From: an uncultured Nitrospira sp. | GTDB lineage: Bacteria > Nitrospirota > Nitrospiria > Nitrospirales > Nitrospiraceae | Reading direction: 5' to 3' | Assembly: GCA_902500775.1 (NCBI GenBank) | Contig: CABVRZ010000035.1 | Coordinates: 1-49,512 of the forward strand | Length of the DNA stretch: 49,512 nucleotides | Shown here: positions 8,261-17,535 of the stretch, one piece after another | Position numbering within the stretch: position 1 is the stretch's first letter | Layout of the letters: the number at the start of each line of letters is the position of its first letter | The notes under the pieces: generated by a model | What the model was told of the DNA's origin: nothing | The model's database searches: none | Seen by the model: the letters and a program-made list of their open reading frames with translations, nothing else | Program-made: the position numbers and the translations under genes

Positions 8261-10669
8261 TTACCTTCCTTCCTTCATGGTAGACACGGATAAGACCGGG
8301 TTAAGTTGCACTGCCTGAGCTGCTTCCTGATCGGGTGTCTCAAACCCAAGAAAGCGCGGGCGAAACACCGTCGCCAGTGCCGGCATAACCGTGATGCTGG
8401 CGAGAAAACTCACGGCCATGGCCACAGCCACCAAACTGCCGAAACGGATCAGTGGCGGAACCGCACTGATCATGAGGGTGCCGAACCCTAGGCTCATCGC
8501 CAAGAAGTTGAAAAACAGCGCCCGCCCTGTAGACGGAAAAAAGTGCACCATCCGTTCCTCAAACGTGCCGGTACCCGATCGCATGAGCTCACGAATCCGC
8601 TGGGTCGTATGCTGACCAAAGTCGATCGCCAGCCCGGTCGCAATGGCCGCAAACATTGAGGTCCCAACAGCAAGCCAAATCCCACCAAATCCCATGATGC
8701 CGTACACGAGAAGGACGGAGGCAAACACTGGCACCAGCGTAAAGAGTCCAGCACCAAATGAACGAAACAGCCATGACGCCATGAGCCAGCTAATGACCAA
8801 GGCGATCCCTTCACTGACGAAATGCGTGGAGGCAATGGTCTCTAACCAATGATGGTTGACGTTCACTCGTCCGCTCAAATGCCCCACGATCTCAGTGCTA
8901 TTGAATTGTTTAAGGAGATACTGTTCAACCTGTTCAATCACCACCCGGTTGTTCACGTAATGGGACGTTTTGATACTGGCGCGAATATTGGCCCGTCGAT
9001 ATTCGTAGTCAATTTCCTGCTGGAAATCTGTTGGATCAGCGGAGGCGGAGTAGAGCAGGAAGAGTTGCGCCACAAGGTCTTGGTTATCCGGAATGCTATA
9101 CGCCTCCTTGCGGTTTTCGTTAATCGACCGATTCATCTGCTTCACGTAGTCGACCACGGACGTCGTCCCACCTACGCCCGGCAACGTTTCGACAAATCTC
9201 TGGAGGGCCTCGATGCGGTGCAGTGCATCCGGGTTGAACAAGCCTTCAGGTGTTGGGGTCTCCACCACAATATCCAGGTAATTGGTCCCGTCCATCACCT
9301 GGTTGATCACTGTGTCTGCGCGATAAATGGGTTCATCATGCTGAAAGTTTTCGATGGTCGCCTCCTCGATGATGAGTCGAAACGCACCGATCGTCCCCAA
9401 TACGGCAACGAGGAGCGTCACGCTGAGTATGAGCCTTGGTCGGCGAATCGCAAAGCGGCCTAATGCCGTGACGAGCTGACCGTAGCGGTCAATTGACTGG
9501 TCGCCTTTGATGGCAGGGGAAGGCTTGAATCGCACCAACATCAATGCGGCTGGAATAAATACGAGACCGTAACACCAGGCTCCCATGATCCCAATGGACG
9601 CAAAGAGACCAAAATACTGCATCGGCGGCATTCCACCGGACACATAGAGCGAAATGAACCCAACAACTGTGGTGAGAATGGTCATGGTCAGGGGTTTCCA
9701 CACTTCGCTCATGGTACGAACAATCATTTCCTGATGTGTGAGATGAGGATGAGTGCGACCCACTTCGTAATAGTGCGTGAGAAGATGGATCGGTTCCGCG
9801 ACTGCCATCCCAATCAAAATGGAAAGGAGACCGTTGGTAATCACATAGAATGGAACGCCACCCGCGGCCATAGTTCCGAAGGCAGCCGCCGCCGTGCCGA
9901 GCACGACCAAATTCGGTAGCAGCATCCCGCGCAGCGTCCGAAATGCGATGAAGAGGACAATGGTGATGACAATCGCAACAATCGGATTGATTCGCTTCGC
10001 ATCGTGATCAATGTAGTTAAAAAGATAACCGGATACCGCCCCTTCTCCAGCTACATGGAGCTCGATCCCTGACAGCTGAGGGGCCTCTTGTACCAATCGC
10101 ATGAATGCCTGATACGTCGCCTCGTTCTTCATCTCGTCAAAGATTTCAGCCGTGATCAAGGTCGCCGTATCATCACGTGCCACCAGGCTGCCCTGGTAAA
10201 GAGGAAAATCAGCAATTGCCGCCCGGATCGTATCGGCCTGAATCTGCGTGAGAGGCGGCGGCTGGAAGAATTTCGTCACCTGCATACCGTCAGCAGTACC
10301 GACAATATTGTTTTCCGTTGCCAGGCTCATCACTCGATCAGGGTCAACATTGGGAATGGTTTTGACTCGATCGGTAAGCCACTGCACCAATTGCAACGTT
10401 TCGGGATTAAAGACGCCGGTGGCACCACGATTGATGACTGCAATCACAAAGGGGTCTGATAAGCCGAAGACCTGTTTGACTTGATCTCGATAGACGCGGG
10501 CGGGGTTATCCTTCGCAATGAATGAATCAGCCGAGGTATCCATGGTCAGCTGCGGGATAAATGCGGCTAGGCCTCCTATTAACATGACTCCTGCGAGAAC
10601 TAGCGCCTTGGAGTGCGTGGTGACCCACCAGAACAACTGTTCGGCTCTACCATGACCTATCTGACTCAT
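8261..10669 (-). CDS. RND superfamily exporter, MMPL type
   Basis: Inner-membrane pump of 802 residues with the duplicated RND plan: a helix near residue 25, a periplasmic domain, a five-helix bundle (from NPIVAIVITIVLFIAF), a second periplasmic domain, and a second bundle (SEGIALVISWLMASWLF onward). AIATGLAIDFGQHTTQRIRE and its first-half counterpart LLSILIGMAVAEPIHLLTHY are the RND helix-4 type segments. The family exports hydrophobic compounds and lipids with the proton gradient. I place the start at the ATG at 10669: AGGAGG lies eight bases before it, while the ATG at 10675 is only two bases from that site. A perfect palindrome sits just upstream. It heads the operon with the LolA-like and DUF1302 genes. 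Confidence 0.88.
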   Translation of the reverse strand: MSQIGHGRAEQLFWWVTTHSKALVLAGVMLIGGLAAFIPQLTMDTSADSFIAKDNPARVYRDQVKQVFGLSDPFVIAVINRGATGVFNPETLQLVQWLTDRVKTIPNVDPDRVMSLATENNIVGTADGMQVTKFFQPPPLTQIQADTIRAAIADFPLYQGSLVARDDTATLITAEIFDEMKNEATYQAFMRLVQEAPQLSGIELHVAGEGAVSGYLFNYIDHDAKRINPIVAIVITIVLFIAFRTLRGMLLPNLVVLGTAAAAFGTMAAGGVPFYVITNGLLSILIGMAVAEPIHLLTHYYEVGRTHPHLTHQEMIVRTMSEVWKPLTMTILTTVVGFISLYVSGGMPPMQYFGLFASIGIMGAWCYGLVFIPAALMLVRFKPSPAIKGDQSIDRYGQLVTALGRFAIRRPRLILSVTLLVAVLGTIGAFRLIIEEATIENFQHDEPIYRADTVINQVMDGTNYLDIVVETPTPEGLFNPDALHRIEALQRFVETLPGVGGTTSVVDYVKQMNRSINENRKEAYSIPDNQDLVAQLFLLYSASADPTDFQQEIDYEYRRANIRASIKTSHYVNNRVVIEQVEQYLLKQFNSTEIVGHLSGRVNVNHHWLETIASTHFVSEGIALVISWLMASWLFRSFGAGLFTLVPVFASVLLVYGIMGFGGIWLAVGTSMFAAIATGLAIDFGQHTTQRIRELMRSGTGTFEERMVHFFPSTGRALFFNFLAMSLGFGTLMISAVPPLIRFGSLVAVAMAVSFLASITVMPALATVFRPRFLGFETPDQEAAQAVQLNPVLSVSTMKEGR

Positions 10670-10685
10670 TGCCATTCCCTCCTAT

Positions 10686-10699
10686 GGTGTATATACACC
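10686..10699. promoter_or_regulatory. Probable MarR operator before the export operon
   Basis: GGTGTATATACACC is a perfect 14-base palindrome lying immediately upstream of the ribosome site of the RND pump gene. A second site with the same half-sites (GTGTA and TACAC) lies just upstream of the marR gene at 11346-11357. Matching palindromes before a regulator and its neighbouring operon are the usual sign of the regulator's own binding site. Confidence 0.7.
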
Positions 10700-10888
10700 T
10701 ATTATTTCAAAAACATTTGTTCGTGCGTGCTCCACGAAACTCAATTCAATGACTGGGCAACCTGCGAGATGAAATTTATAATGCTTGCGATGTTTTTATT
10801 ATATGGACGGCTCGAGCATCACCATAAGCTAAAATGGTGCACCTACACTCTTTATGGCCTTAGGAATCAACCTTCTACCGTGAATTCG

Positions 10889-11341
10889 TCAGATTGATTG
10901 TTTGCTTAACGACCGAATTGCGGACAACTCTTTTATCAGAGTCTTAAACCGCGAGTGTCCAAGATCATGAACGACCCTTTGCTGTGCTTTCTTCCAATAG
11001 GGCATCGCCTTCATCAGCGCATCTCGCCCCGCATCGGTCAACTGAATCGATTTCGTACGTCCATCTTTACCAGGTCCGACTGCAATGAAGCCTCGAGTTT
11101 CTAGCACCCTCAGGTTCCGGGTTAACGTCGTTCTGTCTACACCAAGACGATCTGCCGTTTCCGTGATTGGCAACTCACCTGAAAGGTGAGCAACTGTTAA
11201 CAAGGAAAATTGTGTTCCCTGTATCCCGGAAGGTTCGAGGACAGAGTCATAGAATCGGGTGATTGCACGTGCGGCTTTTCTCACGTTGAAACAGGCGCAT
11301 TCAACGCATTCCTCAAATTCCTCTGAGCATTGCGACTTCAT
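10889..11341 (-). CDS. MarR-family transcriptional regulator with Cys-rich N-terminus
   Basis: 150 residues, the usual MarR size. The winged-helix core reads LPITETADRLGVDRTTLTRN (recognition helix region), RNLRVLETRGFIAVG and the wing PGKDGRTKSIQLTDAG. The N-terminus carries four cysteines (Cys5, Cys12, Cys15, Cys17) before FNVRKAARAITRFYD; such residues could sense oxidants or electrophiles, but this is inference. It lies upstream of the export operon in the same direction with a 219-base gap. Palindromes with the same half-sites sit before both marR and the pump gene, so it probably represses itself and the pump operon, with relief by a ligand of the kind the pump exports. Confidence 0.9.
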   Translation of the reverse strand: MKSQCSEEFEECVECACFNVRKAARAITRFYDSVLEPSGIQGTQFSLLTVAHLSGELPITETADRLGVDRTTLTRNLRVLETRGFIAVGPGKDGRTKSIQLTDAGRDALMKAMPYWKKAQQRVVHDLGHSRFKTLIKELSAIRSLSKQSI

Positions 11342-11345
11342 AAAC

Positions 11346-11357
11346 GTGTATGTACAC
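11346..11357. promoter_or_regulatory. Probable MarR operator before marR itself
   Basis: GTGTATGTACAC has perfect half-sites GTGTA and TACAC around a two-base centre. It begins five bases upstream of the marR ATG and matches the centre of the palindrome at 10686-10699. It suggests autoregulation by occlusion of the start region. Confidence 0.65.
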
Positions 11358-11399
11358 TATTTAAGCAGATCCTGTCAAGAAGCATTTCGACTAGTACGG

Positions 11400-11483
11400 G
11401 TGATCGCAGATTGGACCATGCGGATGGGGCTGCTCCTTTGGCGGTATCAGTCGGAACGCTGGCGGCAAATTCAGGTCATCAGA
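11400..11483 (+). pseudogene. C-terminal fragment of a second MATE transporter gene
   Basis: The 28 codons encode VIADWTMRMGLLLWRYQSER followed by WRQIQVIR. By hand comparison they match the last 28 residues of the MATE gene at 4712-6037 in 25 positions, while the DNA matches at about 63 of 84 bases. The differences are mostly synonymous, so this sequence was under selection until recently and comes from a homologue, not from decay of a local copy. There is no matching stop; the frame runs on into unrelated sequence. No other part of a MATE gene is nearby. It is in the same orientation as the intact gene and together they bracket the export operon and marR. Confidence 0.8.
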
Positions 11484-11697
11484 TCGTGGGCACGCAGAAA
11501 CGAGTTGTTTTTTGCCAGGCGACCTTGCATGGTCCATCCTCTCTCAATTACTCCTATTCCCCCTCACAGCACTTTGTTGATCGTCAAACTTCTGCAGGAC
11601 GATCGAAGAGGCTACGCCGGCATACGTGATAGTGACAAAGTCATGCGCGAGGAACTTGCAAAGAGGGAAAACCATACGAACAGATGGAGAATCAGTG

Positions 11698-13059
11698 TCA
11701 GGGAGTGAACAAATGGCCGTTCATCATGCAGTGAACACCGATACTGGCTGCATACCCCAACGCGATTGCCCATGTCCATTTCAGGTGGGCAAAGAAAGTA
11801 TAGACACCTCGTGCTTGTCCCATGAGGGCCACGCCAGCAGCCGACCCAATCGAGAGGAGCGACCCTCCAACCCCTGCCGTCAACGTGACCAGAAGCCACT
11901 GGCCAAGGTTCATATCTGGATTCATGCTCAAGACCGCGAACATAATAGGGATGTTGTCTATCACTGCTGATAAGATTCCGACGAGGATATTGGCGGCCGT
12001 TGCGCCTAGGTCTTGATATAGAAGGTTGGATAGAACAGCCAGATAGCCCAGCGCCCCAAGGCCACCGACACAAAGCATGATGCCGTAAAAGAACATCAGC
12101 GTATCCCATTCCACGCGTTTCATGCTGATGAAAATATTGAACGGCTTGACGGCGGGTTTCCATAACGCATGTCCCTGTCCGCTATGCTCGTCATCAGCCA
12201 TGGGAATGTCCGTCCATTCGTCCAATTCCTTCCGCCGTATCCAATGCCCATAGGATTTGAGAATCCCCAGTCCGGTCATCATGCCGAGAAACGGAGGCAT
12301 CTCCAGAAAATGATGTATCACCACGGTACCCGCTATGGTGATGAGAAACAAAACAACTATGATGTAGCCGCCATGTTTCACTTCCACCGATTCCATGGTG
12401 GCCGTCGGCTTATCGCGTCCAATGGTCATCGCCATGACTATGGCTGGCACAAGCCAATTGACGAGTGAGGGGACAAACAGCGCCACAAACTCTCCGAATT
12501 TGACCATGCCTTTTTGCCAGACCATCAGCGTTGTGATATCCCCGAACGGGCTAAACGCGCCACCGGCATTGGCAGCCACAACCACATTAATGCAGCCCAA
12601 GGCGATGAACCGCCTGTTCCCTTCCCCAATCGCCATCACCACGGCACCCATGACCAGTGCCGTCGTGAGGTTATCGGCAACCGGTGAGATGAAGAACGCC
12701 AGGATGCCTGTAAGCCAAAATATGCTGCGCAGCGATAATCCCAATGAAATAAGCCAGGTCCGCAACGCCTCAAAGATGTTGCGCTCACTCATCGTATTGA
12801 TGAAAGTCATGGCGGACAGGAGGAAGAGCATCAGCTCGGCATATTCAAGCAGGGTATGCCGCAGAATTTCTGCAGCGGCATGAGATTGGTTTTGCGTGCC
12901 GTATGCCAGTGCCGTGACGATCCAGATTCCCCCCGCCGCCACCATGACCGGTTTAGATTTACGAAGGTGAATGGACTCTTCGACGATCACCAAAAGATAC
13001 GCGACGACAAACAGGACGAGCGCCGCATAGCCTGTCCAATGGTTCACAAAACTCGTCAT
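11698..13059 (-). CDS. nhaD: NhaD-type Na+/H+ antiporter
   Basis: Ion transporter (IT) superfamily membrane protein of 453 residues with about twelve hydrophobic helices. Diagnostic segments are ISPVADNLTTALVMGAVVMA and NAGGAFSPFGDITTLMVW, which are the conserved NhaD/ArsB discontinuous-helix regions; DNIPIMFAVLSM and TAGVGGSLLSIGSAAGVALM form the repeat in the second half. It exchanges cytoplasmic Na+ (or Li+) for protons and serves pH and salt homeostasis. I start it at the ATG at 13059, preceded by AAGGGA at suitable distance; upstream codons in the frame are not hydrophobic and have no ribosome site. It stands alone, with the MATE fragment downstream. Confidence 0.93.
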   Translation of the reverse strand: MTSFVNHWTGYAALVLFVVAYLLVIVEESIHLRKSKPVMVAAGGIWIVTALAYGTQNQSHAAAEILRHTLLEYAELMLFLLSAMTFINTMSERNIFEALRTWLISLGLSLRSIFWLTGILAFFISPVADNLTTALVMGAVVMAIGEGNRRFIALGCINVVVAANAGGAFSPFGDITTLMVWQKGMVKFGEFVALFVPSLVNWLVPAIVMAMTIGRDKPTATMESVEVKHGGYIIVVLFLITIAGTVVIHHFLEMPPFLGMMTGLGILKSYGHWIRRKELDEWTDIPMADDEHSGQGHALWKPAVKPFNIFISMKRVEWDTLMFFYGIMLCVGGLGALGYLAVLSNLLYQDLGATAANILVGILSAVIDNIPIMFAVLSMNPDMNLGQWLLVTLTAGVGGSLLSIGSAAGVALMGQARGVYTFFAHLKWTWAIALGYAASIGVHCMMNGHLFTP

Positions 13060-13444
13060 CTGATCCCTTTCATTGTGGCAGGCGTACTGACATGGAGCAC
13101 ACATGGCTGTTCAACCATTACGCATCGCCCATTCACTGTCATGTTGTGCATGCTAGGGCTGACGGAGGTTCTTATATCCGCTTCCCTCCTCCATTCTGTT
13201 ACTCCGTTCATGAGCGCTCAACATGTTGCATCTGATCATGTGAAAGTGATCGCCAGCAAGTACGCGCTCTGTGACGACGCAGCAACTGAAATAGATCCAA
13301 TGATGTGCGCACCTGTTATTGCAAATCCGTAGCAAGATTCTCAATCACTCTTGTCCACAACAACGTATGACGTTGGGGCATTCAACGGTGTCGAGTGTTG
13401 GCGAATCGCCACACTCACCAACCTCTGACCGACGAAGTCTCAAC
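13060..13444. other. Intergenic region between nhaD and the IS4 remnant
   Basis: I see no gene, RNA or clear promoter here. It must include the nhaD promoter and, toward 13400-13444, probably the left flank of the decayed IS4 element, whose end I could not define. Confidence 0.4.
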
Positions 13445-14507
13445 GTGAACGCATCATGCAGTCTTTTCAGGCAAATACTCAAGCTCATCCCACGCACCGA
13501 CCTCGAGCGCATCGTCAAAGGGACGCGGGCTGAAGAGCTGCGAAGGCAAGCTGATCCACTTGGGGATCACCACCCGAGTCTGCTCCTCGCTGTCTTACGC
13601 CAACGGCCACCGTCCATGGGAGTTGTTCGGAAAGGTCTTCTTCTGGCTGTTCGAGGCGGTCGACGCCAAGGCGCAAGACAAAGACACGTTCCGTTTCAAG
13701 CACAAGGTGGTCAGTCTCGACTCGACCACGATTAATCTGTATCGGTCGATGTACGACTGAGCGAAGTTTCGCCGCACAAAGGCCGCGATCAAGCTCCATT
13801 TGGTGCTCGGCCACGATGTCTATGTGCATTGCTTTGGCCTCATCACCGATGGGAAGGTGCACGATGCCCGAGCGGCTCGCCAGATGGGCTTCGTCGCTGG
13901 CACGATCGTGGGGGATGATCGGAGCTACAACGACTATCGCTTGTTCGCCAAACGGACTAATGCCCAGATGTTCTTTGTCACGCGCATGAAGGACAACGCC
14001 CAGTTCGAAGTGCTCGCGGAGAGAGCGCCGTCTCAGAGTCGCCGCATCCTGAAGGATCGGACCATTCGGCTCACCGGTATGAGAGCACAGAAGACGCGGG
14101 CACATCTGTTGCGCCATATCGAAGCGCGCCGGGAGGATACCGGCGAAGTCCTGGTGTTTCCGATCAACCACCACGGGCTGGACGCCAGTACCATCGCCGC
14201 CATTTACAAGGATCGTTGGCAGATCGAGCTGTTCTTCAAAGCCCTGAAGCCGAACCTGAAGATCAGGACGTGCGTCGGCACCTCCGCCAACGCCGTAACG
14301 ACTCAGACTTGGACCGCATTGATCGCGATGCCGTTGCTGGGCTATCTGCAACGGTCCTCCCGTTTCGACTGGAGTTTGGCCAATCTCGTGGCTCTGCTGC
14401 GCATGAACCTCTTGACCCATCGCAATCTGATGGCCTGGCTCGACGAACCGTTCACCACGCCGCCTTATCAACTGGACCACCCCCCAAGCCTCTTGGCCTT
14501 CGCGTAA
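13445..14507 (+). pseudogene. IS4-family transposase, internally deleted and interrupted
   Basis: A transposase of the IS4 family that can be followed through three breaks. It begins at GTG 13445 with NASCSLFRQILKLIPRTDLER. Near 13535-13550 the frame shifts and a block expected between RAE and GKLIHLGI is missing, judging by memory of the family. The second piece (SYANGHRPWELF to LDSTTINLYRSMYD) ends at TGA 13758-13760, where family members have Trp (TGG). The third piece then runs in the same frame from AKFRRTKAAIKLHL through GDDRSYNDY and the IS4 Y-R-E type segment STIAAIYKDRWQIELFFKALK to the stop at 14507. The inverted repeats were not found. Inactive relic. The long minus-strand reading frame over it is a shadow. 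Confidence 0.88.
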
Positions 14508-14616
14508 TCTTGGACGCCACCCGTCGTCACCTGTTCACCCCCCGCATCACATCACATGTAGTACCACCTGGTCTCGGTGATCTTGTACAGTAATGGGCTA
14601 GGCATAAACCTATCTC

Positions 14617-14639
14617 AAAATTGAAACACGCCTTTTCAA
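14617..14639 (-). terminator. Weak terminator after cydB
   Basis: On the minus strand TTGAAA and TTTCAA form a six-base stem with a seven-base loop, followed by TTTT. It lies about 35 bases past the cydB stop. The stem is short and AT-rich, so this is tentative. Confidence 0.3.
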
Positions 14640-14674
14640 ATGAACACGGCCTGTTTCTAGTCGTTCTCAATCAA

Positions 14675-15709
14675 CTATCGATCGACTTTCCCTCTGAATC
14701 CCAGCAGGTATACCCAACAGGTATACGCAATAACAAGACTGATACCGACACTGAACCAGACAACGCCGACTTGCAATCCATACGGCGATGCAGCGGCATT
14801 GTCTATCGTCAAGCTGTGCGTCGGGTCTGCCGTCGCAATCAATAGATTGGGAAATAACCCCCAGGCCATGCTGCCTAAGACCGTCAGAATAAACAGGGTC
14901 CAGATCAAGAAGATGAGGCCGTCTCGCCAACGACGACGACCGTACAGCGCGGCAATCAATAGGCTTGCCGCAGTCGCGGGGAACATATATCCAATGGGAT
15001 GGGTGTCATAATTATGCTGGAGCGCAGGCTGGACAAACGGCAGGACGCAACTCACCACAAGTGCAAGAACGGTCACCGTCCGCATGCCGACGACAGCAAT
15101 CTGCAAGGCTCGGCTACGGATCGCCGCATCGGTCTTGATGGCGAGATAGTTCGCTCCATGAACGGCCAGAATTGCGATGGTGAGTACACCGACGAGCATG
15201 GTGAACCAATCTATAATTCCAGGTGTGTCTCCTGGCATGAACGTGGTCCAGAGAGGGGCAAAAAAATACCCGTCGGCAGCGAGCGATACACCTCGAATAA
15301 TGTTGCCCACGGCAGCCCCGAAGATCATCGCAAGAAGGAGGCTGGCAGACGCAAAGATGGCATCCCAGAAATCTCGCCACAGTGGATTCTGGAAATGGGA
15401 TCGTAATGGAATCGAGAGCCCGCGCAGGATAAGTAGCCACAACACAAGATTGAGCGCCAGGTAAAAGCCGCTGAATCCAGCTGCAAAAGCCTTGGGGAAC
15501 GCAAGAAACAGCACTCCTCCGCCGGCGATCAGCCAGACTTCGTTGCCCTTCCACACAGGACCGATGGCCTTCATGACCAATTGTCGCTCTCTGTCTGTCC
15601 GAGCGACGAACATGTACACCATGCCCGTTCCAAAATTGAACCCGTCCAAGACCGCATAGACAGCGAACATCATAACGACGATCACAAACCATAGACTGTC
15701 GATCGACAT
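14675..15709 (-). CDS. cydB: Cytochrome bd-type ubiquinol oxidase subunit II
   Basis: 344 residues, about nine transmembrane helices. The start (LWFVIVVMMFAVYAVLDGFN with FGTGM) and the block GPVWKGNEVWLIAGGGVLFLAFP are the standard CydB signatures. CydB pairs with CydA to form the quinol oxidase that reduces O2 to water at high affinity without pumping protons. It follows cydA after seven bases. No small third subunit gene (cydX type) is visible next to it. Confidence 0.96.
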   Translation of the reverse strand: MSIDSLWFVIVVMMFAVYAVLDGFNFGTGMVYMFVARTDRERQLVMKAIGPVWKGNEVWLIAGGGVLFLAFPKAFAAGFSGFYLALNLVLWLLILRGLSIPLRSHFQNPLWRDFWDAIFASASLLLAMIFGAAVGNIIRGVSLAADGYFFAPLWTTFMPGDTPGIIDWFTMLVGVLTIAILAVHGANYLAIKTDAAIRSRALQIAVVGMRTVTVLALVVSCVLPFVQPALQHNYDTHPIGYMFPATAASLLIAALYGRRRWRDGLIFLIWTLFILTVLGSMAWGLFPNLLIATADPTHSLTIDNAAASPYGLQVGVVWFSVGISLVIAYTCWVYLLGFRGKVDR

Positions 15710-15716
15710 GATTCCC

Positions 15717-17066
15717 TCACTCGACCGAGGAGTTCAACGACCGAGCACCGTCAACAACGGGGCCGTGCGAGACTCGCTCGCAAAACAAAAATAGGAACAG
15801 GAGGCCCAACAGGAGGTACAGGCCAAGAAACCCCAGCAACGAAAACAGGACATTGCCTGAGCCCACCAGCGGAGAGTTGCCCTCTGCTGTTCGGAACAGG
15901 CCATACACAAGCCACGGCTGCCTTCCGAGCTCAGCCGTCATCCAGCCGGCAGTTGTCGCAATATACGGAAATGGAGCAACGAGCATGATCATCCAGAGCA
16001 TCCACTTGGTCCGAAACAGCCGCCCTCTCCAGAGCAATGTCACTGCTGTCAGCATGATCGCCATGAAGATGGTCCCCAGTCCGACCATGATGTGGTAGGT
16101 GTAATAGAGCAGCGGCATGGTATCCGGCCACTGGTCGCGGGGAAAATCCGTCAGCCCTTTGATTTCGGCTCCAAAATGCTTATGGATAATGAAACTCAGC
16201 ATTTGAGGAGCGACCAGTGGATTGTCGATCGTCAGAGTGTCCATGTTGGGCTGGCCGAGCAGAACCAGGTCGGCTCCGGCTTCAGTGTAAAAATGTCCCT
16301 CGAATGCGGCGCCCTTGATGGGCTGATGCTCAAAAACCTGCAGCGCCACGTGATGTCCTGTCGGGAACAGAAGCAAGAGACTGGCGGCGGCTCCAGCGAC
16401 AATTCCGGTACGGAGAAATGTCTTCGCCGAATCCACATGGATCTTGGAGAGCAGATAATAGGCCCCCACTGCCGCCATCACAAAAGAGCCGGTCGCAACC
16501 GCCGCCGTCATGACGTGCGCAAATTGCCAACCTAACCAAGGATTCGTCAGTAACCCCCAGAGGCTCTTCACATGGACCGTTCCATCATGATGGACGACAT
16601 AGTCAACAGGGTGCTGCATCCACGCGTTCGTCGCAATAATGAAAAATCCTGAGAGCCATGAGCCAAGCAACAACATCACCGTAGCGAGCCAGTGCAGCAG
16701 TGGGCTGAACTTTTTCCCATAGAGCAAGATTCCCAGAAACGTGGATTCCAAAAAAAATGCGAAGACGCCTTCCATCGCCAGCGTTTGTCCGATCACCCCG
16801 CCTGCAAACGCCGAAAATTTCGCCCAGTTCATACCGAACTGAAACTCGAGTGGGATCCCGGTGACGACGCCGAACGCAAAGCTCAAAGCAAAGATTGTTA
16901 TCCAGAAATGAGCCGCAGTATTGTAATGCGCGTCGTTGGCCCAATAGGCGCGGCTTTTCAGATACACAATCAACAACGCCAAGCCCATCGTCAATTGCGG
17001 AAATAGATAATGGAAGATCGCAGTGACGGCAAATTGCAGACGATCGTAGAACAATGCACTCGTCAT
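15717..17066 (-). CDS. cydA: Cytochrome bd-type ubiquinol oxidase subunit I
   Basis: Membrane heme protein of 449 residues. RLQFAVTAIFHYLFPQLTMG carries the haem His near the N-terminus; QTLAMEGVFAFFLEST holds the conserved Glu pair; WLGWQFAHVMTAAV holds the second His ligand; GWMTAELGRQPW is the conserved GRQPW motif. The Q-loop is short and the N-terminal HYLFPxL style resembles the cyanide-insensitive (CIO) branch, so haem d content cannot be assumed. I use the ATG at 17066, with AAGGGAG five bases upstream; a GTG directly before it is too close to that site. It forms an operon with cydB. A tandem 10-base repeat lies about 50 bases upstream. Confidence 0.96.
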   Translation of the reverse strand: MTSALFYDRLQFAVTAIFHYLFPQLTMGLALLIVYLKSRAYWANDAHYNTAAHFWITIFALSFAFGVVTGIPLEFQFGMNWAKFSAFAGGVIGQTLAMEGVFAFFLESTFLGILLYGKKFSPLLHWLATVMLLLGSWLSGFFIIATNAWMQHPVDYVVHHDGTVHVKSLWGLLTNPWLGWQFAHVMTAAVATGSFVMAAVGAYYLLSKIHVDSAKTFLRTGIVAGAAASLLLLFPTGHHVALQVFEHQPIKGAAFEGHFYTEAGADLVLLGQPNMDTLTIDNPLVAPQMLSFIIHKHFGAEIKGLTDFPRDQWPDTMPLLYYTYHIMVGLGTIFMAIMLTAVTLLWRGRLFRTKWMLWMIMLVAPFPYIATTAGWMTAELGRQPWLVYGLFRTAEGNSPLVGSGNVLFSLLGFLGLYLLLGLLFLFLFCERVSHGPVVDGARSLNSSVE

Positions 17067-17535
17067 CACAGCTCCCTTCTTCGGTGACTTCTCATTACGG
17101 CTACGTTTCTACACCACGACACACATTGACACACATTACGTTATTCCTAAGCACTCATGAAGTCTTCTTTCCCGATAAGGTGTACAACGCACCCATGACC
17201 AGAACGTTAATAGATATCTTAAAGAGTCGGACTCGCCCCATTCAAGAAACTCGTAACGGCTTCCAAAACCAGAGCCTTTCGCACAGTGCATGGCATATGA
17301 CGAGGTGAGTAACAACTGAGAAATTTGTGTCGTAGGAGTACCTGGTACAGACTTACGACAACGGTGTCGGGAGTCGTTTATAGAAATTGTCCTGCGGCGG
17401 ATCCCATACCTGTCTGGAATGCACGGCGAGGACAGCGAACCAGCCGTACCCAGAACCTTTCGGAAGGCTCACTCCGCATCGAAAAAAGAACCTACTCGAT
17501 CAGCCCCGTGTTAGACTCGTTCCCCGCCTGATAGT
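17067..17535. other. Intergenic region upstream of cydAB
   Basis: No gene is supported in these 469 bases; the short open frames on the plus strand have no ribosome sites or family likeness. It contains the tandem repeat at 17118-17137 and an AT-rich near-palindrome around AGATATCT near 17215, so it is probably the cydAB regulatory region. I could not find a clear FNR-type site. Confidence 0.4.
17118..17137. repeat. Tandem 10-base repeat upstream of cydAB
   Basis: GACACACATT occurs twice head to tail with no spacer, 52-71 bases before the cydA ATG. A repeat period of about one helical turn places both copies on the same DNA face, as expected for binding of a regulator dimer such as a response regulator. 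The regulator is unknown. Confidence 0.45.

Noticed and set aside
13515..14480. 321-codon minus-strand open frame
   Set aside because: It is antisense to the IS4 transposase relic, has no ribosome site and no family likeness; the transposase identity explains the region.
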